A DNA stretch of 64,000 nt from Pseudomonas kilonensis. GTDB taxonomy: Bacteria > Pseudomonadota > Gammaproteobacteria > Pseudomonadales > Pseudomonadaceae. Below are positions 54,459 to 63,544 of this stretch, in pieces (within the stretch, counting starts at the first letter, position 1; the number at the start of each line of letters is the position of its first letter). The notes beneath the pieces are model-generated. The model ran no database searches and was not told the origin of the DNA. It worked only from the letters and a program-made list of their open reading frames with translations. The stretch spans positions 310,001-374,000 of the forward strand of contig NZ_LHVH01000017.1 of the NCBI RefSeq assembly GCF_001269885.1, given 5' to 3'. Made by a program: the position numbers and the translations under genes.

Positions 54459-54724
54459 CCGGGTTTCAAGGGGTAATCGATGATGCGCGTGAGTGCGCAC
54501 GGCTGTTTCGCCTGGGGCGGGATGTCGAGGCGGGGCTGGCGATGGTTGCATTGGTCGAGGCGGCTCAGCCGTTGGTCGCGCTTATGCCGAGCGACGTCCA
54601 GTCATCGTGGAACGGGCTGCTGGGGCTGATGTTCAACGATCAGCAGGCTCAGAACTGGCTTTCGCTGGCGGACTATCTTGAATACGAATGGGCTGAACTG
54701 TTGACCGCTGGTCAGGCGGTGTAA
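54455..54724 (+). CDS. Conserved-looking small protein of unknown function next to DUF115 gene
   Basis: 89 aa, acidic, probably all-helical (DDARECARLFRLGRDVEAGLAMVALVEAAQPL; LSLADYLEYEWAELLTAG). No family recognised. Its ATG overlaps the DUF115 stop, implying translational coupling and a shared task. The size and helical content recall small flagellar chaperones such as FliS or FliT, which is only a resemblance. Confidence 0.6.
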   Translation: MTGFQGVIDDARECARLFRLGRDVEAGLAMVALVEAAQPLVALMPSDVQSSWNGLLGLMFNDQQAQNWLSLADYLEYEWAELLTAGQAV

Positions 54725-54871
54725 TTCCTTTTCTTGATGAGCTGGCGCCGCTGCCCAAGCGAATCGCGCCCCCGGCATTTCCCTGGCGTCATTTTTTCAC
54801 CTGTCGATCGCTGCCAAGCCCTTGATTTATGAGGGGTGGCACCCTGATGGCAAAATTTTTGAAAAAACCGC

Positions 54872-54898
54872 TAAAGCAAGTTCCGATTACGACGATAA
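54872..54898 (+). promoter_or_regulatory. Sigma-28 (FliA) promoter of fliC
   Basis: TAAA-N15-GACGATAA, one mismatch from the consensus TAAA-N15-GCCGATAA, 81 bases before the fliC start. Confidence 0.88.
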
Positions 54899-54978
54899 CT
54901 ATTACGAAGGTTCTCTAGGCCACACCCGGCGGTTGCCAGGGCCGGAAGCCGCAGTACCCAACCAACGAGGAATTCGTC

Positions 54979-55830
54979 ATGGCTTTAACAGTAAACACTA
55001 ACGTCACATCGTTGAACGTTCAGAAGAACCTGAACAAGGCTTCCGATGCTCTGTCCACTTCGATGACCCGTCTGTCTTCCGGCCTGAAAATCAACAGCGC
55101 CAAAGACGACGCCGCCGGCCTGCAGATCTCTACCCGTATGACCTCGCAAATCCGCGGTCAGACTGTTGCGATCAAGAACGCCAACGATGGTATCTCCATC
55201 GCTCAGACCGCTGAAGGCGCTCTGCAGGAATCCACTAACATCCTGCAGCGTATGCGTGAACTGGCTGTCCAGGCTCGAAACGACAACAACGGCACTGCTG
55301 ACCGTGATGCTCTGAACAAAGAATTTGCTCAGATGTCGGACGAACTGACCCGTATCGCTGATTCGACCAACCTGAACGGCAAGAACCTGATCGACGGTTC
55401 CGCTGGCACCATGACCTTCCAGGTCGGCTCCAACACCGGTGCTACCAACCAGATCACTCTGACCCTGAGCGACAGCTTCGACGCTGCGACCCTGAGCGTT
55501 GACTCTGCTGCCATCGCGATCAGTGCTGCAGACAGTGCTGAGGCTGAAACCAACACTGCAGCTGCAATCGACGCGATCGACGCTGCTCTGGCGACCATCA
55601 ACGCCAGCCGTGCGGACCTCGGTGCTGCCCAGAACCGTCTGACCAGCACCATCTCCAACCTGCAGAACATCAACGAAAACGCCGCTGCTGCACTGGGTCG
55701 CGTACAAGACACCGACTTCGCTGCTGAAACTGCCCAGCTGACCAAGCAGCAGACTCTGCAACAGGCTTCCACTTCGGTTCTGGCCCAGGCCAACCAACTG
55801 CCATCCGCTGTACTGAAGCTGCTTCAGTAA
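54979..55830 (+). CDS. fliC: Flagellin FliC
   Basis: 283 aa filament subunit. Conserved D0/D1: ALTVNTNVTSLNVQKNLNKASDALSTSMTRLSSGL (key SLNVQKNLNKAS), INSAKDDAAGLQIS, and C-terminal DTDFAAETAQLTKQQTLQQASTSVLAQANQLPSAVLKLLQ. The variable centre is short (about 165-190), so it is a short type flagellin with little surface domain and few glycosylation acceptors. CGAGGA precedes the ATG; sigma-28 promoter upstream. Confidence 0.97.
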   Translation: MALTVNTNVTSLNVQKNLNKASDALSTSMTRLSSGLKINSAKDDAAGLQISTRMTSQIRGQTVAIKNANDGISIAQTAEGALQESTNILQRMRELAVQARNDNNGTADRDALNKEFAQMSDELTRIADSTNLNGKNLIDGSAGTMTFQVGSNTGATNQITLTLSDSFDAATLSVDSAAIAISAADSAEAETNTAAAIDAIDAALATINASRADLGAAQNRLTSTISNLQNINENAAAALGRVQDTDFAAETAQLTKQQTLQQASTSVLAQANQLPSAVLKLLQ

Positions 55831-55846
55831 TAGCCGGATGAGTTTT

Positions 55847-55882
55847 AGCGGGGGAGTGCGCTTGCGTACTCTCTCGCTTTTT
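55847..55882 (+). terminator. Intrinsic terminator of fliC
   Basis: AGCGGGGGAGTGCGC (55847-55861) pairs fully, counting three G-U pairs, with GCGTACTCTCTCGCT (55864-55878), followed by TTTTT. Confidence 0.8.
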
Positions 55883-55902
55883 CCGTTCAAGAGGTGATGG
55901 AC

Positions 55903-56268
55903 ATGGATATGAGCGTGAAGCTGAACTTGTCTTATCCAGCTGCGAAGCCGGCGACGACATTTGCCGACAAACCAGTGGAAAAGCCTCGAACCGATGCTGC
56001 CACCGTGGTACCGGTCAAGGATGAGCCGAAAGACGCTGTCGCCGAGCAAGAGAAACTGAAGAGGGCGGTTCAGGAAATTGAAACCTTCGTTCAGTCGGTC
56101 AAGCGTAACCTGGAGTTCTCAATCGATGAGCCTTCAGGCAAAGTAGTTGTCAAAGTGATTGCCAGTGGTTCCGGTGAAGTGATTCGCCAGATCCCTAATG
56201 AAGAAGTGCTTAAACTGGCGAACAGTTTGAATGATGCAAGCAGCCTGTTGTTCAGCGCGCAAGCCTGA
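55903..56268 (+). CDS. flaG: FlaG family protein
   Basis: 121 aa. The FlaG C-terminal core ETFVQSVKRNLEFSIDEPSGKVVVKVIASGSGEVIRQIPNEEVLKLA is clear (key motifs FSIDEPSG and IRQIPNEE). FlaG affects filament length and motility in Pseudomonas and Campylobacter. The ATG at 55903 is chosen since GAGG lies eight bases before it; GTG 55894 and ATG 55897 are too near. Confidence 0.9.
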   Translation: MDMSVKLNLSYPAAKPATTFADKPVEKPRTDAATVVPVKDEPKDAVAEQEKLKRAVQEIETFVQSVKRNLEFSIDEPSGKVVVKVIASGSGEVIRQIPNEEVLKLANSLNDASSLLFSAQA

Positions 56269-56272
56269 CAGC

Positions 56273-56287
56273 TGGCACGAATTTTGT
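56273..56287 (+). promoter_or_regulatory. Candidate sigma-54 promoter of fliD
   Basis: TGGCAC-N5-TTGT. The -24 element is perfect; the -12 element has GT in place of GC. 65 bases before fliD. fliD belongs to the FleQ/RpoN class in P. aeruginosa, which supports the call. Confidence 0.45.
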
Positions 56288-56351
56288 TCTTTGGTTCTTT
56301 TGAACGGTTGTAAAGGTCAAAAGGCCGGCGGCACACTGAAGGGAGTCCCAT

Positions 56352-57788
56352 ATGGCAAGTCCAATTCTACCTGGCTTGGGTCTAGGCTCTGGCCTTGATA
56401 CCGGTGCTATCGTCAAGGCATTGGTGGATTCTGACAAAGCAGCCAAGCAAGGTCAGATTGACCGTGCCACCAAGATCAATACCTCCAATATTTCCGGGAT
56501 TGGCACCCTGAAGTCCCTGTTGGCTACCTTCCAGTCTACGTTGAAGGCCTTGGGCAGCACGACCACCCCTCAATTTACCGGCGTTGCCGCCACTTCGGCC
56601 AATACCAGTGCATTGACGGTGACGGCGGGCAACTCGGCGGTAAGCGGTACCTACACGGTAAACGTCACGCAACTGGCCACCTCTTCAAAAGTAGCGACGG
56701 CTGCTTTTGCCGGTGGGGCTAGCAGTGCGGTGGCGACCGGTACGCTGACTATCAGTCAGGGGGGTACGAATTACGCCCTTGATATTCCAGCTGATTCGAC
56801 GCTGCAGTCGGTTCGGGACGCCATCAACAGCAAGTACTCGTCCAGCGGTCTGACTGCCAACATCGTGACCGACAGCTTTGGTTCACGCCTGGTGGTCGGC
56901 TCGACTAAAACCGGTGCGGGTAATGATATCTCCCTCAGCGGTATTGCCAGCCTTGCGGCTGACGGCTCCGTTCCAATGGTCTCGCCACCTACCGCGAATT
57001 CTTCAGGGTCTCTGGGGCTTGCCCAGGACGCCAAGTTCACAGTTGACGGTCTGGAGATGAGCAGCCCGACCAACAAGCTGGATAACGTGGTCTCGGGCTT
57101 GAGCATGACGTTACTCGTCGAGGACACTGGCCCGACAATCGTTACCGTCGCTACCAACGCCGACGGCCTGAAAGCTTCGATCCAGAAGTTCGTCGATGCT
57201 TATAACGCTGTTGCGAAGGCCGTGACGTCCCTGACCAAACCGACCACAGATGCTGAGGGTAACTCGGTTCCAGCGGCCTTGACCGGTGACTCGTTGCCTC
57301 GCTCGCTTTTGGCGGCCATTCGCGCACCTTTGTCTGAGGCCGGCGCAGGTGACAAGCTGACGGTTCTTTCCCAGTTGGGAATCACTACCAATCAGACGAC
57401 CGGAGCTCTGGATTTCGACAGTGGGAAATTCACCACTGCGTTGAATGACAAGCAGTTGGGTGGGGAGATCCAAACACTGTTCGTAGGTGAGAATGGCCTG
57501 CTTGAGCGCATGGATAAGGCCATCAAGCCGTACACTGAAGGCAAAACGGGTGCGGGTGGTATCGGGGGCTCAGAGGCCATCCTGACTACTCGCTCCAAGA
57601 ACCTCGACATCATCAAGACGAAGCTGTTCGAAGATCAGCAGGCTCTTGATCGCCGCATCGAAACCCTCACCGCTGTACTGACCAAAAAGTACAACGACAT
57701 GGACACCCTGGTCGGCAGGCTGAAAGCCACCGCCAGCAACATCACCTCCATGTTCGAAGCGATGACGGCACAGCAGAAAAACAGCTGA
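56352..57788 (+). CDS. fliD: Flagellar filament cap protein FliD
   Basis: 478 aa. N-terminal LPGLGLGSGLDTGAIVKALVDSDKAAK and C-terminal DRRIETLTAVLTKKYNDMDTLVGRLKATASNITSMF match FliD (HAP2). It caps the filament and helps flagellin fold; it may bind host mucin in other species. Complete, ending just before a strong terminator. Confidence 0.96.
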   Translation: MASPILPGLGLGSGLDTGAIVKALVDSDKAAKQGQIDRATKINTSNISGIGTLKSLLATFQSTLKALGSTTTPQFTGVAATSANTSALTVTAGNSAVSGTYTVNVTQLATSSKVATAAFAGGASSAVATGTLTISQGGTNYALDIPADSTLQSVRDAINSKYSSSGLTANIVTDSFGSRLVVGSTKTGAGNDISLSGIASLAADGSVPMVSPPTANSSGSLGLAQDAKFTVDGLEMSSPTNKLDNVVSGLSMTLLVEDTGPTIVTVATNADGLKASIQKFVDAYNAVAKAVTSLTKPTTDAEGNSVPAALTGDSLPRSLLAAIRAPLSEAGAGDKLTVLSQLGITTNQTTGALDFDSGKFTTALNDKQLGGEIQTLFVGENGLLERMDKAIKPYTEGKTGAGGIGGSEAILTTRSKNLDIIKTKLFEDQQALDRRIETLTAVLTKKYNDMDTLVGRLKATASNITSMFEAMTAQQKNS

Positions 57789-57802
57789 TTTTCGACCGAT
57801 GC

Positions 57803-57840
57803 AAAAAGCCCGGCAACGTTTTGACAACGTTCCGGGCTTT
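57803..57840 (+). terminator. Terminator after fliD
   Basis: AAAGCCCGG-C-AACGTT, loop TTGAC, AACGTT-CCGGGCTTT: long stem with a single bulged C, then a T-rich stretch. Confidence 0.8.
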
Positions 57841-57853
57841 CGGCTTTTCGACC

Positions 57854-57880
57854 TAAAGTTTTTTGACGCAGCGTCGATAC
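57854..57880 (+). promoter_or_regulatory. Candidate sigma-28 promoter of fliS
   Basis: TAAA-N15-GTCGATAC, matching six of eight bases of the -10 element GCCGATAA with exact spacing, 40 bases before fliS and behind the fliD terminator. Confidence 0.4.
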
Positions 57881-57919
57881 GCTGTTTATACGAACCGAAG
57901 TTTTTTGATGAGGTAGAAC

Positions 57920-58315
57920 ATGAATCCGATGTTAGCCCTTCGCCAATACCAGAAGATTGGCGCCCAGGCGCAAACCTCCGAAGCAAGTCCCCATCGCCTG
58001 GTGCAGATGCTGATGGAGGGTGGGCTGGATCGCATTGCCCAGGCCAAGGGGGCGATGGAGCGCAAGGATATCGCCAACAAAGGCGTACTGATCAGTAAGG
58101 CAATCGGCATTATCGGCGGTTTGCGTGAAGGCTTGGACCTGGAAAACCAGGCCGAGTCGGTAACCGAGCTGGATAACCTCTACACCTACATGATGAAACG
58201 CCTGGCCGAGGCCAACGCCAAGACCGATCCGAAGATCCTCGATGAAGTCGCCGATCTGCTTGGCACGGTCAAGGAAGGTTGGGATGCCATCGCTGTACCG
58301 GGTCCGCAATTCTAA
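57920..58315 (+). CDS. fliS: Flagellar export chaperone FliS
   Basis: 131 aa flagellin chaperone. YQKIGAQAQTSEASPHRLVQMLMEGGLDRIAQAKGAME is the FliS signature. It binds FliC C-termini and prevents premature polymerisation. GAGG precedes the ATG. Followed after 11 bases by a second small chaperone-like gene. Confidence 0.95.
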   Translation: MNPMLALRQYQKIGAQAQTSEASPHRLVQMLMEGGLDRIAQAKGAMERKDIANKGVLISKAIGIIGGLREGLDLENQAESVTELDNLYTYMMKRLAEANAKTDPKILDEVADLLGTVKEGWDAIAVPGPQF

Positions 58316-58326
58316 GGAGTGCTCTC

Positions 58327-58623
58327 ATGAGTCTTGTCCTGCAGCGAATCGAACACACCCGTGATGCCTTGGTTGATGCCTTGGCCGAGCGTAACTGGGA
58401 AGCCATCGGTCAGTTGGACCTGGCTTGCCGTTCCTGCATGGAAGACGTCCTGAGCGAGTCCCAGGTGGATGAGGCGGCGTTGCGGATCAATCTTGAGGAA
58501 TTGCTAGGGGTCTATCGGCAATTGCTGGAGGCTGCGACGGGAGAGCGTCAGGCGATCGTCGACGAGATGCAACAGATCCATCAAGCACAGAACGCGGCAA
58601 AGGTTTACCATCTGTTCGGTTAA
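58327..58623 (+). CDS. fliT: FliT-like flagellar co-chaperone
   Basis: 98 aa, helical, with LQRIEHTRDALVDALAERNWEAIGQLDLACRSCMEDVL. Position after fliS and size match the FliT/FliS-prime slot; FliT is the FliD chaperone. Sequence similarity among these small proteins is weak, so the name rests largely on context. AAGGAG precedes the ATG at 58327. Confidence 0.75.
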   Translation: MSLVLQRIEHTRDALVDALAERNWEAIGQLDLACRSCMEDVLSESQVDEAALRINLEELLGVYRQLLEAATGERQAIVDEMQQIHQAQNAAKVYHLFG

Positions 58624-58657
58624 TGCTCAGTTAATCCGAGCCTGTTGCGCCATAAAT

Positions 58658-58686
58658 TTGACTGTGCACGGTTTTTTGACTTTACT
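58658..58686 (+). promoter_or_regulatory. Possible sigma-70 promoter of fleQ
   Basis: TTGACT-N17-TTTACT, about 107 bases before fleQ. The -10 is poor. fleQ of P. aeruginosa uses a sigma-70 promoter, which fits. Confidence 0.3.
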
Positions 58687-58792
58687 AGTAGCTGTTTACA
58701 GATTGAAGGCGTCTACAGGCATGACAAGTCTGCAAGCGTCTAGCTTGCCCCCTAATTTCGGGCATTGGGTTGACTAGGGAAGTTGCTATTGC

Positions 58793-60268
58793 ATGTGGCG
58801 TGAAACCAAAATTCTCCTGATCGATGACGATAGCGTCCGCCGCCGCGACCTGGCGGTGATCTTAAATTTTCTTGGTGAAGAAAATTTACCCTGCGGAAGC
58901 CATGACTGGCAGCAGGCCGTCGGCTCTTTGTCGTCCAGTCGCGAGGTCATCTGTGTCCTTATCGGGACCGTGAATGCCCCCGCAACGCTTTTGGGCTTGC
59001 TAAAGACACTCTCAACCTGGGATGAGTTCCTTCCGGTTTTGTTAATGGGCGAAAATTCTTCCCTTGACCTGCCTGAAGACCAGCGTCGCCGAGTACTTTC
59101 CACGCTCGAAATGCCGCCCAGCTACAGCAAGCTGCTTGATTCGCTGCATCGCGCGCAGGTTTATCGCGAGATGTACGACCAGGCCCGTGAGCGCGGCAGG
59201 CATCGCGAACCCAACCTTTTCCGCAGCCTTGTCGGCACCAGCCGGGCGATCCAGCACGTGCGCCAGATGATGCAGCAGGTGGCCGATACCGACGCCAGCG
59301 TGCTGATCCTGGGCGAGTCGGGCACGGGCAAGGAAGTGGTTGCGCGCAATCTGCATTACCACTCCAAGCGCCGCGAAGCGCCGTTCGTGCCAGTCAACTG
59401 TGGCGCGATTCCGGCCGAGTTGCTGGAGAGCGAGCTGTTTGGCCATGAGAAGGGCGCCTTTACTGGTGCGATCACCAGCCGCGCCGGGCGTTTCGAATTG
59501 GCCAATGGCGGTACGCTGTTTCTCGACGAAATCGGCGACATGCCGTTGCCGATGCAGGTCAAGCTGTTGCGGGTCCTGCAGGAGCGCACCTTTGAGCGTG
59601 TGGGCAGCAACAAGACCCAGAGCGTCGATGTGCGAATCATCGCCGCCACGCACAAGAACCTCGAGAGCATGATCGAGGTTGGCAGTTTCCGCGAAGACCT
59701 CTACTACCGCCTCAACGTTTTCCCAATCGAAATGGCGCCACTGCGTGAGCGCGTCGAAGACATCCCGTTGCTGATGAACGAGCTGATCTCGCGCATGGAG
59801 CACGAAAAGCGCGGTTCGATCCGCTTCAACTCGGCGGCGATCATGTCCCTGTGCCGCCATGGCTGGCCGGGCAACGTCCGTGAGCTGGCCAACCTGGTGG
59901 AGCGCATGGCGATCATGCACCCGTACGGGGTGATCGGCGTGAATGAGTTGCCGAAGAAATTCCGCTACGTCGACGACGAAGACGAGCAAATGGTCGACAG
60001 CCTGCGCAGTGATCTGGAAGAGCGGGTGGCAATCAACGGCCACACGCCAGATTTCACCGCCAATGCCTTGTTGCCACCCGAAGGCCTGGATCTCAAGGAT
60101 TACCTGGGAGGCCTGGAACAAGGGCTGATCCAGCAGGCACTGGACGATGCCAACGGCATCGTGGCCCGCGCCGCAGAACGCCTGCGCATCCGTCGCACCA
60201 CCCTGGTGGAGAAGATGCGCAAGTACGGCATGAGCCGTCGCGAAGGAGATGAACAGGCGGATGATTGA
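58793..60268 (+). CDS. fleQ: Flagellar master regulator and c-di-GMP receptor FleQ
   Basis: 491 aa bacterial enhancer-binding protein. Receiver-like N-domain ([18 protein letters not shown]), AAA+ domain with Walker A GESGTGKE at 174-181 and the sigma-54 contact loop GAFTGA at 221-226, Walker [11 protein letters not shown] and C-terminal Fis helix-turn-helix ([22 protein letters not shown]). In Pseudomonas it activates flagellar RpoN promoters and, with c-di-GMP, shifts control of adhesin and exopolysaccharide genes, so both ends of this window may be its targets. Confidence 0.97.
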   Translation: MWRETKILLIDDDSVRRRDLAVILNFLGEENLPCGSHDWQQAVGSLSSSREVICVLIGTVNAPATLLGLLKTLSTWDEFLPVLLMGENSSLDLPEDQRRRVLSTLEMPPSYSKLLDSLHRAQVYREMYDQARERGRHREPNLFRSLVGTSRAIQHVRQMMQQVADTDASVLILGESGTGKEVVARNLHYHSKRREAPFVPVNCGAIPAELLESELFGHEKGAFTGAITSRAGRFELANGGTLFLDEIGDMPLPMQVKLLRVLQERTFERVGSNKTQSVDVRIIAATHKNLESMIEVGSFREDLYYRLNVFPIEMAPLRERVEDIPLLMNELISRMEHEKRGSIRFNSAAIMSLCRHGWPGNVRELANLVERMAIMHPYGVIGVNELPKKFRYVDDEDEQMVDSLRSDLEERVAINGHTPDFTANALLPPEGLDLKDYLGGLEQGLIQQALDDANGIVARAAERLRIRRTTLVEKMRKYGMSRREGDEQADD

Positions 60269-60282
60269 CGCCTGTTTTCCAA

Positions 60283-60309
60283 CCGCCTGATTTTCAGGCG
60301 GTTTTTTTT
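60283..60309 (+). terminator. Terminator after fleQ
   Basis: CCGCCTGA, loop TTT, TCAGGCGG followed by eight T. Confidence 0.88.
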
Positions 60310-60324
60310 CGGCACGGGTATTGC
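60310..60324 (+). promoter_or_regulatory. Sigma-54 promoter of fleSR
   Basis: CGGCAC-N5-TTGC. -24 GG and -12 GC are ten bases apart; one mismatch to TGGCAC-N5-TTGC. 55 bases before fleS. FleQ and RpoN are known to drive fleSR. Confidence 0.7.
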
Positions 60325-60378
60325 TATAGCCCTCGCAACGTTCCGTTTAACTGACGGTCAGCCAAGCGAGAGAGCACG

Positions 60379-61587
60379 ATGACCCAAGCCGCCCAGATGT
60401 CTCCTGTCCCCGAGCCGGGACACATGCCGTCCGTCGAGCAGGCAAGCCGGCTTGGACTTGAGCAGGCATTTTCGCTGTTCAACCAGATGTCCAGCCAACT
60501 GACTGATTCCTACAGCCTGCTCGAAGCCCGGGTCACCGAGCTCAAGGGGGAGCTGGCCGTGGTCAGCGCCCAGCGCATGCAGGAGCTGGCGGAAAAGGAA
60601 CGCCTGGCTAATCGTCTGCAAAATCTCCTCGACCTGTTGCCCGGTGGCGTTATCGTCATCGACGCCCACGGCCGTGTGCGCGAAGCCAACCCCGCGGCTT
60701 GCGAGTTGCTCGGCCTGCCGTTGGAAGGCGAGCTATGGCGGCATGTCATTGCCCGCTGCTTTGCGCCCCGTGAAGACGACGGTCATGAAGTGTCCCTCAA
60801 GGACGGTCGGCGCCTGTCCATCTCGACGCGCTCGCTGGATGCCGAGCCGGGGCAGTTGGTGCTGCTCAATGATTTGACTGAAACCCGGCACCTGCAAGAC
60901 CAGCTGGCTCGCCATGAGCGCCTGTCTTCCCTGGGGCGGATGGTAGCGTCGCTGGCTCATCAGATTCGCACGCCGCTTTCTGCCGCGCTGCTCTATGCCA
61001 GTCATTTGACTGAACAGCAATTGCCGATGGAAACCCAGCAACGCTTCGCCGGACGCTTGAAAGAGCGCCTGCATGAGCTGGAGCACCAGGTGCGCGACAT
61101 GCTGGTATTCGCTCGCGGCGAGCTGCCGTTGACCGACCGTGTGACCCCCAAGGTTTTATTGCAATCGTTGCAGGCAGCGGCGCTGACCCATGTACAGGAT
61201 TTGCCGATCCGCTGGCAGTGCGACAGCCATGTCGGCGAAGTGTTGTGTAATCGCGACACCTTGGTGGGCGCGGTGTTGAACCTCATCGAAAACGCGATCC
61301 AGGCCAGCGGCGGCGACGTCCGGCTGAAAGTGCACTTATATACACGCGACAACACCTTGCGCCTGTGTGTCAGTGACAGCGGCAGCGGTATCGAACCGGC
61401 CGTGCTGGCACGTCTGGGCGAGCCATTTTTCACCACCAAGACCACTGGCACCGGCCTGGGCCTGACCGTGGTCAAGGCTGTGGCCCGTGCCCATCAGGGA
61501 GAATTGCAACTGCGCTCGCGGCTGGGCCGTGGCACCTGTGCGACGGTGTGCTTGCCGCTGTTTTCCAACGCGCCAGGGGTGGAGTGA
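60379..61587 (+). CDS. fleS: Flagellar sensor histidine kinase FleS
   Basis: 402 aa soluble kinase without membrane spans. N-terminal coiled coil, PAS domain at about 80-170 (LLDLLPGGVIVIDAHGRVREANPAA), phospho-acceptor H194 in SLAHQIRTPLSA, then N box NLIENAIQ and G boxes SDSGSGI and TGTGLGLTV. It phosphorylates FleR. Coupled to fleR with five bases between. Confidence 0.95.
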   Translation: MTQAAQMSPVPEPGHMPSVEQASRLGLEQAFSLFNQMSSQLTDSYSLLEARVTELKGELAVVSAQRMQELAEKERLANRLQNLLDLLPGGVIVIDAHGRVREANPAACELLGLPLEGELWRHVIARCFAPREDDGHEVSLKDGRRLSISTRSLDAEPGQLVLLNDLTETRHLQDQLARHERLSSLGRMVASLAHQIRTPLSAALLYASHLTEQQLPMETQQRFAGRLKERLHELEHQVRDMLVFARGELPLTDRVTPKVLLQSLQAAALTHVQDLPIRWQCDSHVGEVLCNRDTLVGAVLNLIENAIQASGGDVRLKVHLYTRDNTLRLCVSDSGSGIEPAVLARLGEPFFTTKTTGTGLGLTVVKAVARAHQGELQLRSRLGRGTCATVCLPLFSNAPGVE

Positions 61588-61592
61588 AAGTA

Positions 61593-62987
61593 ATGGCGAT
61601 CAAGGTGTTGCTGGTTGAGGATGACCGGGCCCTGCGTGAGGCGCTGGCCGATACGCTGGTGCTGGCCGGGCACGACTACGCCGCCGTCGGTTCGGCGGAA
61701 GAAGCGCTGCTGGCGGTGGGGCGCGAAGCGTTCAGCCTGGTGGTCAGTGACGTCAATATGCCGGGCATGGACGGCCATCAATTGCTCGGCCTGTTACGTG
61801 CCCGTCAGCCGCAACTACCGGTTTTGCTGATGACCGCTCACGGCGCCGTCGAGCGCGCGGTGGATGCCATGCGCCAGGGCGCTGCGGATTACCTGGTCAA
61901 GCCGTTCGAGCCAAAAGCCCTGCTGGACCTGGTGGCGCGTCATGCTTTGGGCAGCCTCGCGGTCGAGGGCGAAGGCCCGGTGGCCATCGAGCCGGCCAGT
62001 GCGCAACTGCTGGAATTGGCCGCGCGGGTGGCGCGCAGCGATTCAACCGTGTTGATTTCGGGCGAGTCCGGTACGGGCAAGGAAGTGCTGGCGCGCTACA
62101 TCCATCAACAGTCCCGGCGCGCCAGCGAACCGTTCATCGCGATCAATTGCGCGGCAATTCCTGACAACATGCTCGAGGCGACACTGTTCGGTCACGAAAA
62201 GGGTTCGTTCACCGGGGCCATCGCGGCCCAGGCTGGCAAGTTCGAACAAGCCGACGGCGGCACGATCCTGCTCGATGAAATTTCCGAAATGCCGATGGGC
62301 CTGCAGGCCAAGCTGTTGCGGGTCTTGCAGGAGCGGGAAGTGGAGCGGGTCGGTGCGCGCAAGCCCATCAGCCTGGATATCCGCGTGGTGGCAACCACCA
62401 ACCGCGACCTGGCCGGCGAAGTGGCGGCGGGGCGTTTTCGTGAAGACCTTTATTACCGCTTGTCGGTATTCCCGCTGGCCTGGCGTCCGTTGCGCGAGCG
62501 CACCGCCGATATCCTGCCGCTGGCCGAGCGTCTGCTGAACAAGCACGTCAATAAAATGAAGCATGCGACTGCGCGGTTTTCAGCGCAGGCTCAGGCCTGT
62601 CTGATTGCCTACCCGTGGCCGGGCAATGTCCGAGAGCTCGATAACGCCATCCAGCGGGCCTTGATCCTGCAGCAGGGCGGCTTGATCCAGCCGGAGGATT
62701 TCTGCCTGGCCGGCCCGGTGGCCTGCGCGCCATTGCCTGCGTTGTCGCCGGTGCCGGCAGCGGCCTTCGCGCCCGCGGTGGAAGTGGAGGGCGAGTCGGC
62801 CGGCGCGTTGGGCGACGACCTGCGTCGTCGCGAGTTCCAGATGATCATCGACACCCTGCGCGCCGAGCGCGGGCGGCGCAAGGAGGCGGCCGAACGCCTG
62901 GGGATCAGCCCGCGCACCCTGCGCTACAAGTTGGCGCAGATGCGTGACGCCGGCATGGATGTCGAGGCCTATCTGTTCGCCAGTTGA
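61593..62987 (+). CDS. fleR: Flagellar two-component response regulator FleR
   Basis: 464 aa NtrC-type activator. Receiver with D53 (VSDVNMPGMDG), AAA+ domain with GESGTGKE and contact loop GSFTGA at 204-209 (natural variant of GAFTGA), Fis-type helix-turn-helix RRKEAAERLGISPRTLRYKLAQMR. It activates the next tier of RpoN-dependent flagellar genes. GGAG precedes the ATG at 61593. Confidence 0.96.
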   Translation: MAIKVLLVEDDRALREALADTLVLAGHDYAAVGSAEEALLAVGREAFSLVVSDVNMPGMDGHQLLGLLRARQPQLPVLLMTAHGAVERAVDAMRQGAADYLVKPFEPKALLDLVARHALGSLAVEGEGPVAIEPASAQLLELAARVARSDSTVLISGESGTGKEVLARYIHQQSRRASEPFIAINCAAIPDNMLEATLFGHEKGSFTGAIAAQAGKFEQADGGTILLDEISEMPMGLQAKLLRVLQEREVERVGARKPISLDIRVVATTNRDLAGEVAAGRFREDLYYRLSVFPLAWRPLRERTADILPLAERLLNKHVNKMKHATARFSAQAQACLIAYPWPGNVRELDNAIQRALILQQGGLIQPEDFCLAGPVACAPLPALSPVPAAAFAPAVEVEGESAGALGDDLRRREFQMIIDTLRAERGRRKEAAERLGISPRTLRYKLAQMRDAGMDVEAYLFAS

Positions 62988-63009
62988 ATAATGTGCACCG
63001 AATATCCCT

Positions 63010-63098
63010 TGTGGGAGCGGGCTTGCTCGCGAAAGCGATTCACCAGTCACCGATGCATTGACTGAACCACCGCCTTCGCGAGCAAGCCCGCTCCCACA
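63010..63098. repeat. REP pair, family 2
   Basis: TGTGGGAGCGGGCTTGCTCG at the left and its inverted copy at 63075-63098, between fleR and the fliE promoter. Confidence 0.85.
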
Positions 63099-63125
63099 TG
63101 CATTTGTTTTTTGCGGCCATGGAGC

Positions 63126-63140
63126 TGGCACCCTTGTTGC
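63126..63140 (+). promoter_or_regulatory. Sigma-54 promoter of fliE
   Basis: TGGCAC-CCTTG-TTGC, an exact match to TGGCAC-N5-TTGC, 63 bases before fliE and directly behind the REP pair. Confidence 0.9.
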
Positions 63141-63202
63141 TAATACCTGAATACCCGCTGAGTAAGTGTCAAAAAAATGCGGGCCGCCAGAGAGAGTAGA
63201 CC

Positions 63203-63529
63203 ATGAGCCAAGGTATTGAATTTAATCGGTTGATGTTGGACATGCGGGCCATGCAAATGGACGCCATGGCCCAGCCTAAATCGGTCGCGGTCCCCCAGGT
63301 GGGTGGCAGCAGCTTTTCCGACATGCTCGGTCAGGCCGTCAATAAAGTGAACGATACCCAGCAGGCATCGAACCAGTTGGCCAGTGCTTTCGAGATTGGC
63401 AAAAGTGGCGTCGACCTGACGGACGTAATGATCTCCTCGCAGAAAGCCAGTGTCTCGTTTCAGGCGTTGACCCAGGTTCGCAACAAACTGGTTCAAGCCT
63501 ACCAAGACATCATGCAGATGCCGGTTTAA
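63203..63529 (+). CDS. fliE: Flagellar hook-basal body protein FliE
   Basis: 108 aa MS-ring/rod junction protein. [71 protein letters not shown] carries the family core ([22 protein letters not shown]). First gene of the fliEF operon. Confidence 0.97.
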   Translation: MSQGIEFNRLMLDMRAMQMDAMAQPKSVAVPQVGGSSFSDMLGQAVNKVNDTQQASNQLASAFEIGKSGVDLTDVMISSQKASVSFQALTQVRNKLVQAYQDIMQMPV

Positions 63530-63544
63530 GGAAATTATTGAGTC

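Noticed and set aside
61593..62987. GSFTGA in FleR as a broken sigma-54 motif
   Set aside because: Ser for Ala at this place is a common natural variant; Thr and the rest of the loop are intact.
9108..63098. Insertion sequences or attachment sites at the inverted repeats
   Set aside because: No transposase or integrase lies in the window, and the elements have the size and structure of REP doublets.
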